Positions 47,066 to 57,846 of a stretch of 64,000 bases of DNA are shown piece after piece. The DNA is from Branchiostoma floridae (lineage: Eukaryota; Chordata; Leptocardii; Amphioxiformes; Branchiostomatidae): positions 20,516,547-20,580,546 of the forward strand of contig NC_049987.1 in NCBI RefSeq assembly GCF_000003815.2, in the 5' to 3' direction. The position numbers were made by a program, and so were the translations under genes. The notes beneath the pieces are model-generated. The model was not told where the DNA came from. It ran no database searches and saw only the letters and a list, made by a program, of their open reading frames with translations. Every line of letters starts with the position of its first letter. The stretch's first letter is position 1.

Positions 47066-47231
47066 CGCACGTTCAGTTAAAGATATAGAAATATGAAAAT
47101 CACAAATCATTAACTTTCTATCATGCGCCAAAGACAAGTCAGTGCCAGCTTATGTCTGCAATATGTTTTCCGCTCTACATCTCAGTCCCGATGACACAAA
47201 TTGCGCATTGACAAAGTTACAATACAAGATA

Positions 47232-47331
47232 NNNNNNNNNNNNNNNNNNNNNNNNNNNNNNNNNNNNNNNNNNNNNNNNNNNNNNNNNNNNNNNNNNNNN
47301 NNNNNNNNNNNNNNNNNNNNNNNNNNNNNNN
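47232..47331. other. Assembly gap (100 N)
   Basis: One hundred N inside the giant element. The true length is unknown, so the element size is approximate. Confidence 1.
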
Positions 47332-49073
47332 CATGCAAAACTTATCATTCTTTGCTTGCCTTACACCAGATCCTCTGACAGGGTGTGCACACGACCATCG
47401 TCTTTTTGACCACGGAGTTACGAACTTGGCGTTGGGCAACGTCTTGTCAGGATTTGTCCCACCATGAACGTTTGTTCCTTTATGGCTTCGGTTGAGCCTG
47501 GAAAGCCCTTGTCTTCAAGCTTGTTTCTCCGATGACTTGAGGTTCTTCAACAGAACCAGACTATACGCACGTACATCAGCTGCAACAAACAACAAAAGGT
47601 TCAACGGCTGAACAGCGGCAAGTGTGAATAAATAAAACAGGTGTGCAGGGCCTAAAACTTAAAATACAATGTCATTGTCAAGTACGTTACAAATAACTGT
47701 ACACCTGGGCATACATATGGATAACAGCTAAATGCTAATAAACAGAGCCTGTCATTACAGTACGGTACGGTACAAACAATGCTCACCGTGTCACATGTGG
47801 TACGACCATCAAGTCGTTGTGGATATGATGGAAATACAGGCATGTAAGTATTTTCAGGCCTTCACGCGCCCTATGATGCACAAAGAAAGATTATTGGAAT
47901 ATTTCACTGAACTGTCGGAAGTTTGCCAGTACATATTTCGCTTTCCTGATTACCGAACATTTTCAGTGGTTCACGTTGAAGTAAACAAAAACGCTAGTGC
48001 TGCGAAACAGATGGTGCCTGAATGTTCTTGAGTTGACTATCACACAGTACATTAACAGTAATTTACCTTGGATCCTTTATTGTGTCCAGACGTTTCGGCG
48101 TCCAGATTCCAGACGTTTCAGATTCTCTTGACGGACATTGCTGTAAGAACCCAACGTTGACGCTTGGTGCCCCCTTCGGCAGCCCTAGCCTCCCTGGCCC
48201 GAGGCAAGACAGTCCAGCGTACGGTGCGGTGTCGGGAGAAGATATGAGCATGCATCATTTGCCACACCTCTGCTAGCTGCAACAAACATGAAAGGCTCAA
48301 CGGTTGTACAAGGGCAATGGGAATGTGACATAAAATAAGATGTGGTGGTTTTACTAACGTGTACGTAGCTAAGGCTAAGCAACCAACAAAAGGCTTGACG
48401 GTTTCCCAATGCCAAGTGGGAATGTCGCATACAATTAGAACTGGACACCTCTATCCAATAGCAATTAATGAATAAATTCTACCAACACGACTAATGCTAA
48501 GCCGAGCCAGTCTCACCGATTAGAACGAGGCGGTTTCTCCTTGTAGATAAACCCGGAGATTCTTCTTGCATCTCCCCGGACATTGACGTGAAGTACCTTG
48601 GGGTGACTTTCTCCTTCTTCCTTCCCCAGCCCCTCGCTTCCCTTGCGGAGGACAGACATTCCGGCTTACGGTACGACATCGTGTGAAGAATTGGGTAAGG
48701 TGTTACTTGGTTGAATAGTCGACCGTCAATGAGAAGACAATGGTCTCGGCAGGCTGACAAAGGTGTGCCCAGAGCAGGTGCAAAAAGCACCACTGGTCTG
48801 TGATTGGTCAAGCAATCAATCATCCACGGGCATCATTGGCTGATGCATGGCGACTGGCGATTGGTCCGTGAAGAGTCATTGACATACAAACATCAATACA
48901 CAAGATATTAAAAACAATGCTGAAGTAAACATAGTTTAATGTGGGAACAGTGCACTCCTGCAATGCAGAGAGATCTTTTTTTAATTTGATAAAAAATTAA
49001 ATTTGATCTAATCTTGGAATAACGTTATACAACTTAAGTTTGTCGATGTAGGTTAGACATCCAGGTAATAAGA
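47332..49073. repeat. Degenerate interspersed units, no recognised gene
   Basis: A unit AGCTGCAACAAACA(A)-AAAGG-TCAACGG, then AAGTG(G)GAATGT, recurs at 47577, 48276 and, more diverged, at 48370. Preceding segments share GACATTCCGGC/CAGTCCAGCGTACGG-CGG-TCG phrases (48205, 48655). This suggests three copies of one ~700-bp element. The open frames present are short and unsupported. Confidence 0.45.
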
Positions 49074-49654
49074 TACGCCAAAAAGTAGTTACTCAAGCAA
49101 CTGGATATGGTTTTGAAACGTTTGTTTGTTTGTTTATTTATTCGCACACAAGTATTACATTAAAACACAAAACGAAAACAATGGATAAAACAGGTGCAGG
49201 AGGAGGGAAAAAGCTTGTGAAGATTATACTTAGCCCTCCTCCTTTAAACTAAACAAAATTGATTATGATATATAATAATAAAATAAAGTAATACATAGAA
49301 TAATAATAATACAATAAGGATAAACAAGTAATTAATGGTATGAATTAACAATGAATGATAAAGTAACGTAATATGTAGAAAATGATAATGATGCAATAAG
49401 GATAACCAAGTAATTAATGGTTTGACTTAACAATAAATAATAAATCAGCATAATACTTAGAAAATGATAATAGTGCAATAAGGATAATCAAATAATGGAA
49501 TGAATTAAGATAATATGATTAAAAAGAAAAAAAAATGTGGCTACTACAGGGGGCTCGGATGGATTAACAGATGGATTTTCAGATTACGTTTAAAAGCCAT
49601 TCAAAACCATATCAAAACCATATCCAGTTGCTTGAGTAACTACTTTTTGGCGTA
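49074..49654. mobile_element. 581-bp TIR element with AT-rich interior
   Basis: Inverted ends TACGCCAAAAAGTAGTTACT / AGTAACTACTTTTTGGCGTA extend through CAAGCAACTGGATATGGTTTTGA on the left and its complement on the right. Inside is a TTTGTTTGTTTGTTTATTTA tract and (AATAATGAATAAT)-type sequence with the reiterated GCAATAAGGATAANCAAGTAAT. No coding content. Confidence 0.82.
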
Positions 49655-50879
49655 ACTTAAGTTTGATTTGTTGAATTAATGATTGTATATTTAAGAGCAT
49701 GTCATTAACAGATAAGCAAAGAGTTGTTCCATAATTGCGAGTAATGTACAAATGTACATTTCATAACTTTGCAAGTTGTGAACTAACTGGCATTTGCACA
49801 GTCTAATATTATGACCACCCAACACCAAGTGTGCTATTTTGACCATATGTTGCTCTCCCTGCTGGTTGGGATCGGTATTGCATTATGTTGCACAAGTTTT
49901 GGCCACAATTTACCATCTTTTGGTGATATATACCACCTTTGGGTATGTGTGAACAATGGACAGGGTGGAAGGCTGATGTCCACAGGAACTCTGCTATTCC
50001 TTACATGATTGAACTGTTGAACAAATGCGAATAAACACTGTTATGTAGAATATATCTATATATCTGAATGTATCGTTAACACTTGTAAGGATGACGACTT
50101 TTGTACCATATGTATGTAAATATTTATGTCAATATTATATCGTCCGTTCAGATTTCTAGCCTATTTAATGCATTCAGAATTTTAAATTTTAGATGTTATG
50201 TAAGCAGGGTTTTAACTATTCATTTTTAACCACACAACGTTCTAAGTTTTTAAGCAAGTCTCCAGTAACGTGTGTATCCGTATGTAAATGCCATCATAAT
50301 TCAGACTTGATGTTTCAAGTCTGCGAAGTGGTATAATGAATAAAGATTTCAAAGACATGGGCAGTGCTAATGGTGAAAAACACTGAAAGACAACCTTGTA
50401 TGTTTTACTAGTAACCTGCCAAGCCAGCAATGTAGTTGTTATACCCTGTTGTGAAGTTGAGTTGGCCACCCGAGATGCCACGATGGATCCAGTTACAGCA
50501 GTTACTGACCTCTGGAGTATCTGTTTCAAGTGGAGAAAAAAAGAGAACAAATGGTGAGAAGGTGTTGTAATGTAAGGAATCCTATGTCAACACCATTGAT
50601 GCAGTAAGGTCCAAGTCAGTGCCAAGTCCCGCGTCTTGCAACAATCAACCGTTTCTTAGATCTATCATTTGTATGGATCAATCCTCAACTGTTGCTTGTG
50701 GTACCAATAATGCTCTATCATCAAGGATTTTACTTTATTGGCAACAGTTGTCAAAAGTTGCCAGCTTGCCAGATATCTGATAACCATTGAGGCATTGAAT
50801 TGACCAGTCCGGGGAAAGAAGCACAAATAAGTTGATCCACGTATTGGGTATTGAATACGTCACCGCTCAGGATTGTGAA
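49655..50879. other. No recognised gene
   Basis: AT-rich. A 102-codon frame on - (50550-50242) resembles nothing I know. GACTTGATGTTTCAAGTC at 50304 is a short palindrome. Confidence 0.45.
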
Positions 50880-51690
50880 CGATAACATTGTGTACTAGAC
50901 TGGAGGCAAGAATACTACACGCGAAGACCATAGGTGAGATTTTTTTTGTCATTTTCGCTCTAGCCTGAGGCATATGTGAAACATCATTGACAAGCCGTTG
51001 AGACAATTGCATTTTCTTCGTAAATGAGTAATCATAGAACTGCTACAAAATCGGGAAAGCTTGGGGAAAAGAAGCTGAAAAGCAAGGCATGTAACTAGAT
51101 AGCAAAAATTTACATGTACCTGACTCGACAGTTGCTTGGTTTGCAGCACCGCAGTTAAACGTGAAAAAAGTTCTCGACCTCACTCGGGTACAACCGAGGG
51201 CACATACTAGTATAATCAAATTTTGGGGCATATTTACTAAGGATGAGGCCTTTCATAAAAACATGAATATCCAACAAAGCTCAAACTAAGCATTGTGCTA
51301 ATAGCTTTGGAGGCAAGGGCGACCGTTTTTGAAAATCAGTACAGCGAGAAAAACACGGTTAAGGAAGAGTAGATTACTACAAAATACGTCTCTACACATA
51401 AAAATAGGTTTAACTCTCCCTACAAAAGACAAAGTGCACGTGTCAAAAAAATGAGGACACAATTAAATGAACTGCTTAAAAAAAGGCCGGTAAATATAAC
51501 GTTAGTTACATGAGTGGTTTCGTTATCTATTGGTACGATGTAACTAAGCCCCCTGGCCTGAAGCATAAGGATTCATGCATTTTCAGGAGGTTATTTATAC
51601 CTGTCACGACACAACAAATACATTTTGTGGAAGACGTTAACCTTCGCGCCCACAAATTGTCACGTCACCTGGTTTCTAAAAGAAACAAGT
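50880..51690 (+). promoter_or_regulatory. Module U5: 5' module upstream of the terminal GAL3ST exon
   Basis: Aligns with U3 and U4 over most of its length: CTGGAGGCAAGAATACTACACG, donor-like GACCATAG|GTGAGAT (50934), CTTGGTTTGCAGCACCGCAGTTAAACGTG, GGTTTCGTTATCTATTGGTACGATG, GGAGGTTATTTATACCTGTC. It lies 1.8 kb before the lone GAL3ST exon 1 at 53503. Regulatory role inferred. Confidence 0.5.
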
Positions 51691-52372
51691 GACCGTAGGT
51701 AACATAGTCTGTGACGTCGGTCTGGTATATGTTGGTTGTTTTGTCTTCTTTGGTGTGTGACGTTGTGCTTATATCCTATATGATTCTTTTCATGGTGTTA
51801 GATATATCGTTGTATCTAAAGTTGCCTAATATTTCTGTGTCATGTGAATCTTACTAAACAGGTATGGATTGTGAGATAACATGTGGCCAAAGTCAAAAAG
51901 ATATGGTGACGATAAGTTACCGGATGGTCTACTCTAATACACAGGCACATTCACACACAGACACACCTACAAGACCGACAGGCAGACTGACAAACGCACC
52001 AAGTATTAACATGTTTCTGTTATGGACGTAATAAGTATGAAGCACGGAATAGGACCTTGATGTTTCTTAGTCGAAGTCCGGGAATATAATATGGCTTAAC
52101 TTCATTTGGGACGAGAATTCTTACACGCTTCATTGCAAACGGCGACAGGAGGTATTTGATTGACAGGGTCATTAGTGGAACATTAGATGTCGGTTCCCAT
52201 GTCCCACATACGATAACACACAGCTGTTGATGATGAACTGTGCGATAAGTTTTTAACTAGTGTGAAGCCATAAGGTAGCATGACACAGGGTTAATGGGTG
52301 AATCCCGGGGTCCATGATGCTGGTACATAAAGTAGTACGGATAAACTTGTTGAATAAGAGGTAGAAAGCAAA
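51691..52372. other. No recognised gene
   Basis: Unique-looking sequence between module U5 and the tandem repeat. No coding frames of note. Confidence 0.5.
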
Positions 52373-53170
52373 CGCGCGTAAAATTCTTGCACATATCGCG
52401 CATCTGCTTAACTATACCCAATTACCTCAACGGGCACCATATGCAGATATGGGCCAATACACTGTGAAACGTACAATTTGCAGGGATGATTTCTGAAATT
52501 ATTACATACATAATAAAAACAGCTGCCGAAAAAATAAAACACCTTGCATCATCGTCCAACTATGTGTAGAGAACCTGCCAAACCACAAACGTATGCGACA
52601 ACGGGAACATGCAGATATAGATGCGAACGCGCGTTACATTGACGACCAGAGAACATCACGCATCTGCTTGCAATATCTCAATTACAGCATGACCCATATA
52701 CAGGGGATCTGGACTAATACACCGAAAGATGAACATTTTGTAGGGGTGTTATTTTTATTGCGTCCCTAATAAAACCAACTGCCGCAAAAACAACAAAAAA
52801 AAACAACGTGCATCATCGTCAACCTCAGTGCAGATGACCTGCCAAACAACGTACGTATGCGACAACGGGAACATGCAGATACCGATGCGAACGCGAATAA
52901 CTTTGACGATCAGGTAACACCACGCATCTGCTTGACAAATTCCAATGACACCATGACCCACATACAGAGGATCTGGACCAAAACACCGCAAGACGAACAA
53001 ATTGTAGGGGTGTTATTTTTATAAAATCCATAATAAAACCACCTGCCGCAAAAAAAAGTTCACGTGCATCATCGTCAACCTCAGTACAAAGGACCTGCCA
53101 AACCACATAGAATTCAGACAACGGGAACATACAGATACAGCTGCGAACGCGCGTAAACGTGACAAAACTA
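52373..53170. repeat. Tandem repeat, three units of ~250-264 bp plus a partial
   Basis: GCGAACGCG starts units at 52371, 52624, 52888 and 53143. Each carries CGCATCTGCTTG, AATAAAANCA-CTGCCGCAAAAA, TGCATCATCGTC, and CGACAACGGGAACATGCAGATA near its end. Units two and three are the most alike. Confidence 0.9.
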
Positions 53171-53483
53171 AAAGTCTGTCGACCAGAGGGTCTGGTCACA
53201 GACTAATTACCATTTGGCAATGGTCAACTTACAGAAATGGTAAAAATACTACGTAAATGTCTTTTTGTTCTATAACAAAAACTCCATATGTGCTTAGCCT
53301 CCATAGCAGGCTCTCTATGGCCTTTTTTGGCACTTTTGCTGGCCATTTCTTTTTGTACTGGGTCGCTGATTGCTGGCCTCTCTGATAGCCGGCCATTTTA
53401 AAATGCAGCATGCCGATCACACTTGCTATGGTGTGGACAAGAATTCTTATAGCAATGATCTAACGAGTGTTTACTTGATCTAG

Positions 53484-53690
53484 GATCATCAGAGTTGCAA
53501 ACATGGTGACACACATCGCGAGCTCGAGAATGGCGACGACGTTTTTGGGCTGCACATTTTTGAGTTTCATTGTCTACGTTGGGCTCGGCTTCACTTTCAT
53601 AAGCATGTATGAGAGCAGCATGCCGAGTTCTAACTGGGCGCCACCACACAACATTCCCAACAGGTACTGTAACTTACACCCCATGAAGTT
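53484..53690 (+). pseudogene. Lone GAL3ST exon 1 against the right arm
   Basis: Acceptor TTGATCTAG, then GATCATCAGAGTTGCAAACATGG; the coding part 53503-53663 (161 nt, same length as in GAL3ST-1 and -2) encodes the cytoplasmic tail, signal anchor and stem start (MVTHIASSRMATTFLG, PSSNWAPPHNIPNR) and ends at GTACTG. Intron sequence continues to about 53830, including a small CGTCTCCGTTCAGGACCAGTG duplication. Then the right arm begins and no exon 2 follows. It is the mirror image of the loss in the left fragment, which has only the 3' part. Confidence 0.82.
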
Positions 53691-53959
53691 TGTAGCTCAA
53701 TTGAAGGCAAGGTTCTTAAATACAAGCGGTCCCAAACGTGACTGTGTCTGTATCTCCCCTCGTCTCCGTTCAGGACCAGTGTGTATACCCGTCGTCTCCG
53801 TTCAGGACCAGTGTGTATCCCCCTCGTCAGCTCGGTATATTTATCACATTATTTTAGTTTAAAAAGTGTTTCTGTCGAAAAACGTGTTAACTACTTTCAC
53901 ATGAGATAATGATTGGCACAGTTACATCACATTATTTAACTAGAACATACAATTTGATC

Positions 53960-54533
53960 TCTTACCTTTCTTAGTAAAATAATGTGATAAGGGGTTGCTA
54001 TCACATTATTTCACTAATAGATACAATCTTAACATCTCTTACTACTAAAATAATGTGATAAGGGTTTTCTATCACATTATTTCACTAATAGATACAATCT
54101 TAACATCTCTTACTAGTATAATAATGTGATAAGGGGTTGTATCACATTATTTCACTAATAGAGACCATCTATACATCTCTTACTAGTAAAATAATATGAT
54201 AAGGGGTTGCTATCACATTATTTCACTAATAGATACAATCTTAACATCTCTTACTAGTAAAATAATGTGATAAGGGGTTGCTATCACATTATTTCACAAG
54301 TACATACAATCTTAACAACTCTTACTAGTAAAATAATGTGATAAGGGGTTACTATCACATTATTTCACTAATAGATACAATCTTAACATCTCTTACTAGT
54401 AAAATAATGTGATAAGGGGTTGCTATCACATTATTTCACTAATAGAGACCATCATATATCTCTTACTAGTAAAATAATGTGATAAGGGTTGCTATCACAT
54501 TATTTCACTAAGACCATCTATATATCTCTTACT
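53960..54533. repeat. Hairpin array R1, ~8 units
   Basis: Same palindromic ~72-bp unit. Begins with diverged half-units at 53835-53960 and is interrupted at 54533 by the LINE. Both linker types occur in mixed order. Confidence 0.9.
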
Positions 54534-57500
54534 TACTTACTTAGTACTTAGGTCCTCCTGTGCCGTGAGGCACATTGGGCAGCAAGTAGTTTCCATCGTC
54601 CTCTGTCAGACGCCGTCTGCTCTGCCATTCCCCATGTGATGTTGACTCCCTTCAGGTCCTCATTGAATGTCCTCCTCCATGTGTTTTTTGGTCTTCCTCT
54701 CTTTCGTTTTCCCCCTGGAGGAATCCAAGTCATGGCAGTCTTAGAATGCCTGTGGTTTGGTAGGCGCAGGATGTGCCCTGCCAGCTGCATCCTCTTCCCT
54801 GTGATGATCTTGCTTAAGGGTTGGGAGTTGGCCCTTCTGAGGATTTCCTCGTTGGTGATGTGCTCTTGCCATCTAACCTTCAAGATTTTCCTCAAGTTCC
54901 TCTGGTGGAACACATCTAGCTTCTTGTTCAGTCTAGCTGAAGACTTCCATGTCTCGCCGGCATATACTGCTGTGGGTAGGACTATGCTGTTGTACAGGCG
55001 GAGCTTTGTGTCCAGGCTGATGGTACTGGTTGACCAGACCTTGCGCAACCTTCGGAATACCGCAGCCGCCTTCCCGATTCTGCAGTTGATATCCGGCTCT
55101 ACGTCACCGCTGTTACTGAGCACGCTGCCAAGGTAGGTGAACTGATCCACTATTTCAACCTGGTTGTTGTTGACGCTGATGTTCAGTGGTGGATGGTTGG
55201 TGTTATCTCCCACTTCCATTGCCTTGGTCTTCTCTGTGCTCACTCGCAGCCCAACCTTCCCAGAGAACTGTTCCAGTTTTGTTGTCAGGTTCTGTAAGTC
55301 CTGGTTGGTCTCAGACAGTAGGGCTAAGTCATCTGCGAAGTCAAGGTCTGCTAGTCTCTCCTCTTCGTTCCATCTCACCCCCTCTCTACCATCTTCTGTA
55401 GTCTTCTTCAAGACAAAGTCAATGGTCAGCAGAAACAGGAACGGGGAAAGGATGCATCCTTGTCTGACGCCCGTGACAATATCAAAGAAATCTGTTGTTC
55501 CTCCCTCTGTCCTGACACAACATCTTGAGTTTGCGTATAGGCTTTTAAAGGTATTTACAAACTGTCCTGGTATACCATATGAGCGAGCAATATTCCAGAG
55601 AGATGTTCTATGAATACTGTCGAAAGCCTTTTTAAAGTCGATGAAGTTCAGCACTAGTGGTGTTTGGTATTCAAGACATTGATCAATGATGTTACGGAGC
55701 GTGAAGATTTGTTCTGTGCACGAGCGGTTACTGCGAAACCCCGCTTGCTCTTCTCTCAGTTTGCAGTCCACAGCTTTCTTCAACCTCCTCAAGAGCACTG
55801 CACAGAATACCTTTCCTGGGATTGACAGAAGAGTGATGCCCCGCCAGTTGTTGCAGTCCGAGAGGTTCCCTTTCTTGGGGAGCTTTACTATGATGCCATC
55901 TTGCCAATCCCTGGGGACCTGCTCATCCTGCCAGCAACGGTTCATCAGCCTGGTTAGCATCTCTACTGTGCTCTCCCCACCGTGCTTGAGCATCTCTGCA
56001 GAGATCACATCCAGTCCTGCTGCCTTGTTGTTCTTCATAGCTTTAATGGCTTGAACAGTTTCATCTATCCTGATTGGTTCTTCACAAACATCCAGATCCT
56101 CTACTGGTTCTTCTGCCTGGAAGTCAAACAGGGTGTTGGGGTTTGGCTGGTTTAGGGTTTCCTGGAAGTGCTCCATCCACCTTAAGTCCTGCTCCTCTGT
56201 GGTTAGCAGAGTTTTCCCACTCTTGTCCTTGATAGGCACACTTGAGCTGCTACAGCTTCCAGTGACTTCCCTCACCAAGCGGTACAGGGTTCTAGCGTCA
56301 TTCTTTTGGGCTGCTTCCTCCGCCTCGGCACCTTTCTTTTCCAGCCACTGCCTTTTATCTGCGCGACAACTCCTCTTTACTTGACGGTCTAAGTCACGGT
56401 ACTGGTGTTTTGTCCTTTCCTTCTCCTCTTCGGACCTAGCTCTATCTCTTTCCCCCTTCATCTTTCTTCGTTCATCGATCAAGTCCCAAGTATGGTCTTT
56501 GATCCACTGCTCTTTCCTTGAACCACGTCTTCTCCCTATAGTTTCCTCCGCACTTTTTGTGACCGTTTCTTTAAAGAGTGACCACTGGGTTTCCACATCC
56601 TGTCCCATCTCTTGTAGTACCTGAAATCTGTTCTGCAGTTTTAGTTGATACTTTTCACTCATCATAGGGTCTTTAAGCTTGTCAGTCGCAAAGGGTTTCA
56701 TCTTCTTCTTTACCGCTAGCTTCTTTAGTCGCAGTTTCATCTTTGCTCCTAAAAGGTGGTGGTCTGAACCTACATCTGCACCCCTGTATACCCTTATGTC
56801 AAGAAGTGCTGATTTCCAGCGTTGGTTGATACATATGTAGTCAATCTCGTTGTTGGTTGTCCCATCAGGTGACCTCCATGTTTTCTTGTGTATTCGTTTG
56901 TGCTGAAAGAAGGTGTTCCCAATACTCAGACTGTTAGTGTTGCAGAAAAAGAGGAGACGTTCCCCGTTATCGCTTGTCTTGTGTGCCGACCCGAACGGTC
57001 CCATCACGTTCTCGAAACCCTGTCTACTGCTGTCCACCTGTGCATTGAAGTCACCCATCAAGATTTTCACGTCATGGCTAGGGGTGTTGTCGAAGGTATC
57101 TTGTAGCAGTCCATAGAACTGATCCATGTCACTTTCCTCTGCATCATCAGTTGGTGCATAGACCTGAACAATCGATGTTTTTCCATGTCTTGACTGAAAG
57201 CGTGCTGTGATGATGCGTTCACTGACTGGCTTCCATCCGATAAGTGCTCTGGTGGCTTCTTTGTCCAGTATCAGGCCGACTCCTCGGCGGTGTTGGTCTT
57301 CATGCCCGGAGTACAGGACAGTTTTTCCCTCACTGCACATCTTCCCACTCCCAGTCCATCTCATCTCACTGATCCCCAGGATGTTGAGTTGGTATTCATC
57401 AAACTCTCTCAGTAGCTGAGCCATCTTCCCACTCTGGTATAATGTTCTTACATTCCAGGTGGCAATCTTTGTTTCACTCTTGGCACTGAAAATCTGGCAT

Positions 57501-57846
57501 CTCGGGGCCCCAACTTCCTTGCGGCTTTCATTGAGGTCCGTCACACTAGGATCCTGTCCATTGCCAGTTTCCTTGCGCCGACTTTGATTTCGATTTCTAC
57601 TTGCTGTTTCCGTAGCAGGTTTAGTTTTTACAAGGTTGGGATGCTGGCCCAACGCTTAACTCCGTTGTTGCTGGAGAGGGCGGAACTGCTAATTTGTACC
57701 TCCCTGGTGCCAAATGCCCCCCGAAGGTTACAGGTCTTCCATGCACCAGACCCAGGCTGACACCAGGTGGGAACAAGCTGCTACACCTCGGCAAGGTTAC
57801 ACAGTTCCTTGTTCTGGTGGGATGCAGGCCCCCAGAACCGTAGCAG
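54534..57846 (-). mobile_element. Full-length RTE-type LINE with 14-bp target duplication
   Basis: The element is flanked by ATATATCTCTTACT at 54520-54533 and 57847-57860, taken from the hairpin-array linker. On - it has a ~194-bp 5' leader, one 1034-codon frame, and an almost absent 3' UTR ending in a (TAAG)n-like tail (TAAGTACTAAGTAAGTAAGTA). Short size (3.3 kb), the single frame and a simple-repeat tail fit the RTE clade. Confidence 0.9.
54548..57652 (-). CDS. LINE endonuclease-reverse transcriptase, open
   Basis: A 1034-residue protein with no stop. The N-terminal apurinic-type endonuclease has WN (N67), E96, MGDFNAQ (D201, N203) and SDHHL (296-300), its usual catalytic residues. A charged linker (370-450) leads to the reverse transcriptase: AGLDVISAEMLK (545-), EEQAGFR (634-640), FIDFKKAFDSI (670-680), GVRQGCILSP (728-737) and FADDLALL (772-779) with the catalytic DD. 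A C-terminal region with GKRKRGRPKNTWRR is typical of RTE-like LINEs. All key residues are present, so the element may be competent or only recently silenced. Start chosen as the first Met; the first ~55 residues are low-complexity, and a later start is possible. Confidence 0.9.
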   Translation of the reverse strand: MGQHPNLVKTKPATETASRNRNQSRRKETGNGQDPSVTDLNESRKEVGAPRCQIFSAKSETKIATWNVRTLYQSGKMAQLLREFDEYQLNILGISEMRWTGSGKMCSEGKTVLYSGHEDQHRRGVGLILDKEATRALIGWKPVSERIITARFQSRHGKTSIVQVYAPTDDAEESDMDQFYGLLQDTFDNTPSHDVKILMGDFNAQVDSSRQGFENVMGPFGSAHKTSDNGERLLFFCNTNSLSIGNTFFQHKRIHKKTWRSPDGTTNNEIDYICINQRWKSALLDIRVYRGADVGSDHHLLGAKMKLRLKKLAVKKKMKPFATDKLKDPMMSEKYQLKLQNRFQVLQEMGQDVETQWSLFKETVTKSAEETIGRRRGSRKEQWIKDHTWDLIDERRKMKGERDRARSEEEKERTKHQYRDLDRQVKRSCRADKRQWLEKKGAEAEEAAQKNDARTLYRLVREVTGSCSSSSVPIKDKSGKTLLTTEEQDLRWMEHFQETLNQPNPNTLFDFQAEEPVEDLDVCEEPIRIDETVQAIKAMKNNKAAGLDVISAEMLKHGGESTVEMLTRLMNRCWQDEQVPRDWQDGIIVKLPKKGNLSDCNNWRGITLLSIPGKVFCAVLLRRLKKAVDCKLREEQAGFRSNRSCTEQIFTLRNIIDQCLEYQTPLVLNFIDFKKAFDSIHRTSLWNIARSYGIPGQFVNTFKSLYANSRCCVRTEGGTTDFFDIVTGVRQGCILSPFLFLLTIDFVLKKTTEDGREGVRWNEEERLADLDFADDLALLSETNQDLQNLTTKLEQFSGKVGLRVSTEKTKAMEVGDNTNHPPLNISVNNNQVEIVDQFTYLGSVLSNSGDVEPDINCRIGKAAAVFRRLRKVWSTSTISLDTKLRLYNSIVLPTAVYAGETWKSSARLNKKLDVFHQRNLRKILKVRWQEHITNEEILRRANSQPLSKIITGKRMQLAGHILRLPNHRHSKTAMTWIPPGGKRKRGRPKNTWRRTFNEDLKGVNITWGMAEQTASDRGRWKLLAAQCASRHRRT

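Noticed and set aside
47732-48031. 99-codon open frame after the second gap
   Set aside because: It resembles no known family and sits next to degenerate repeats. Not enough support.
54636-57419. Several open frames on + between 54636 and 57419
   Set aside because: Antisense shadows of the long LINE frame on -.
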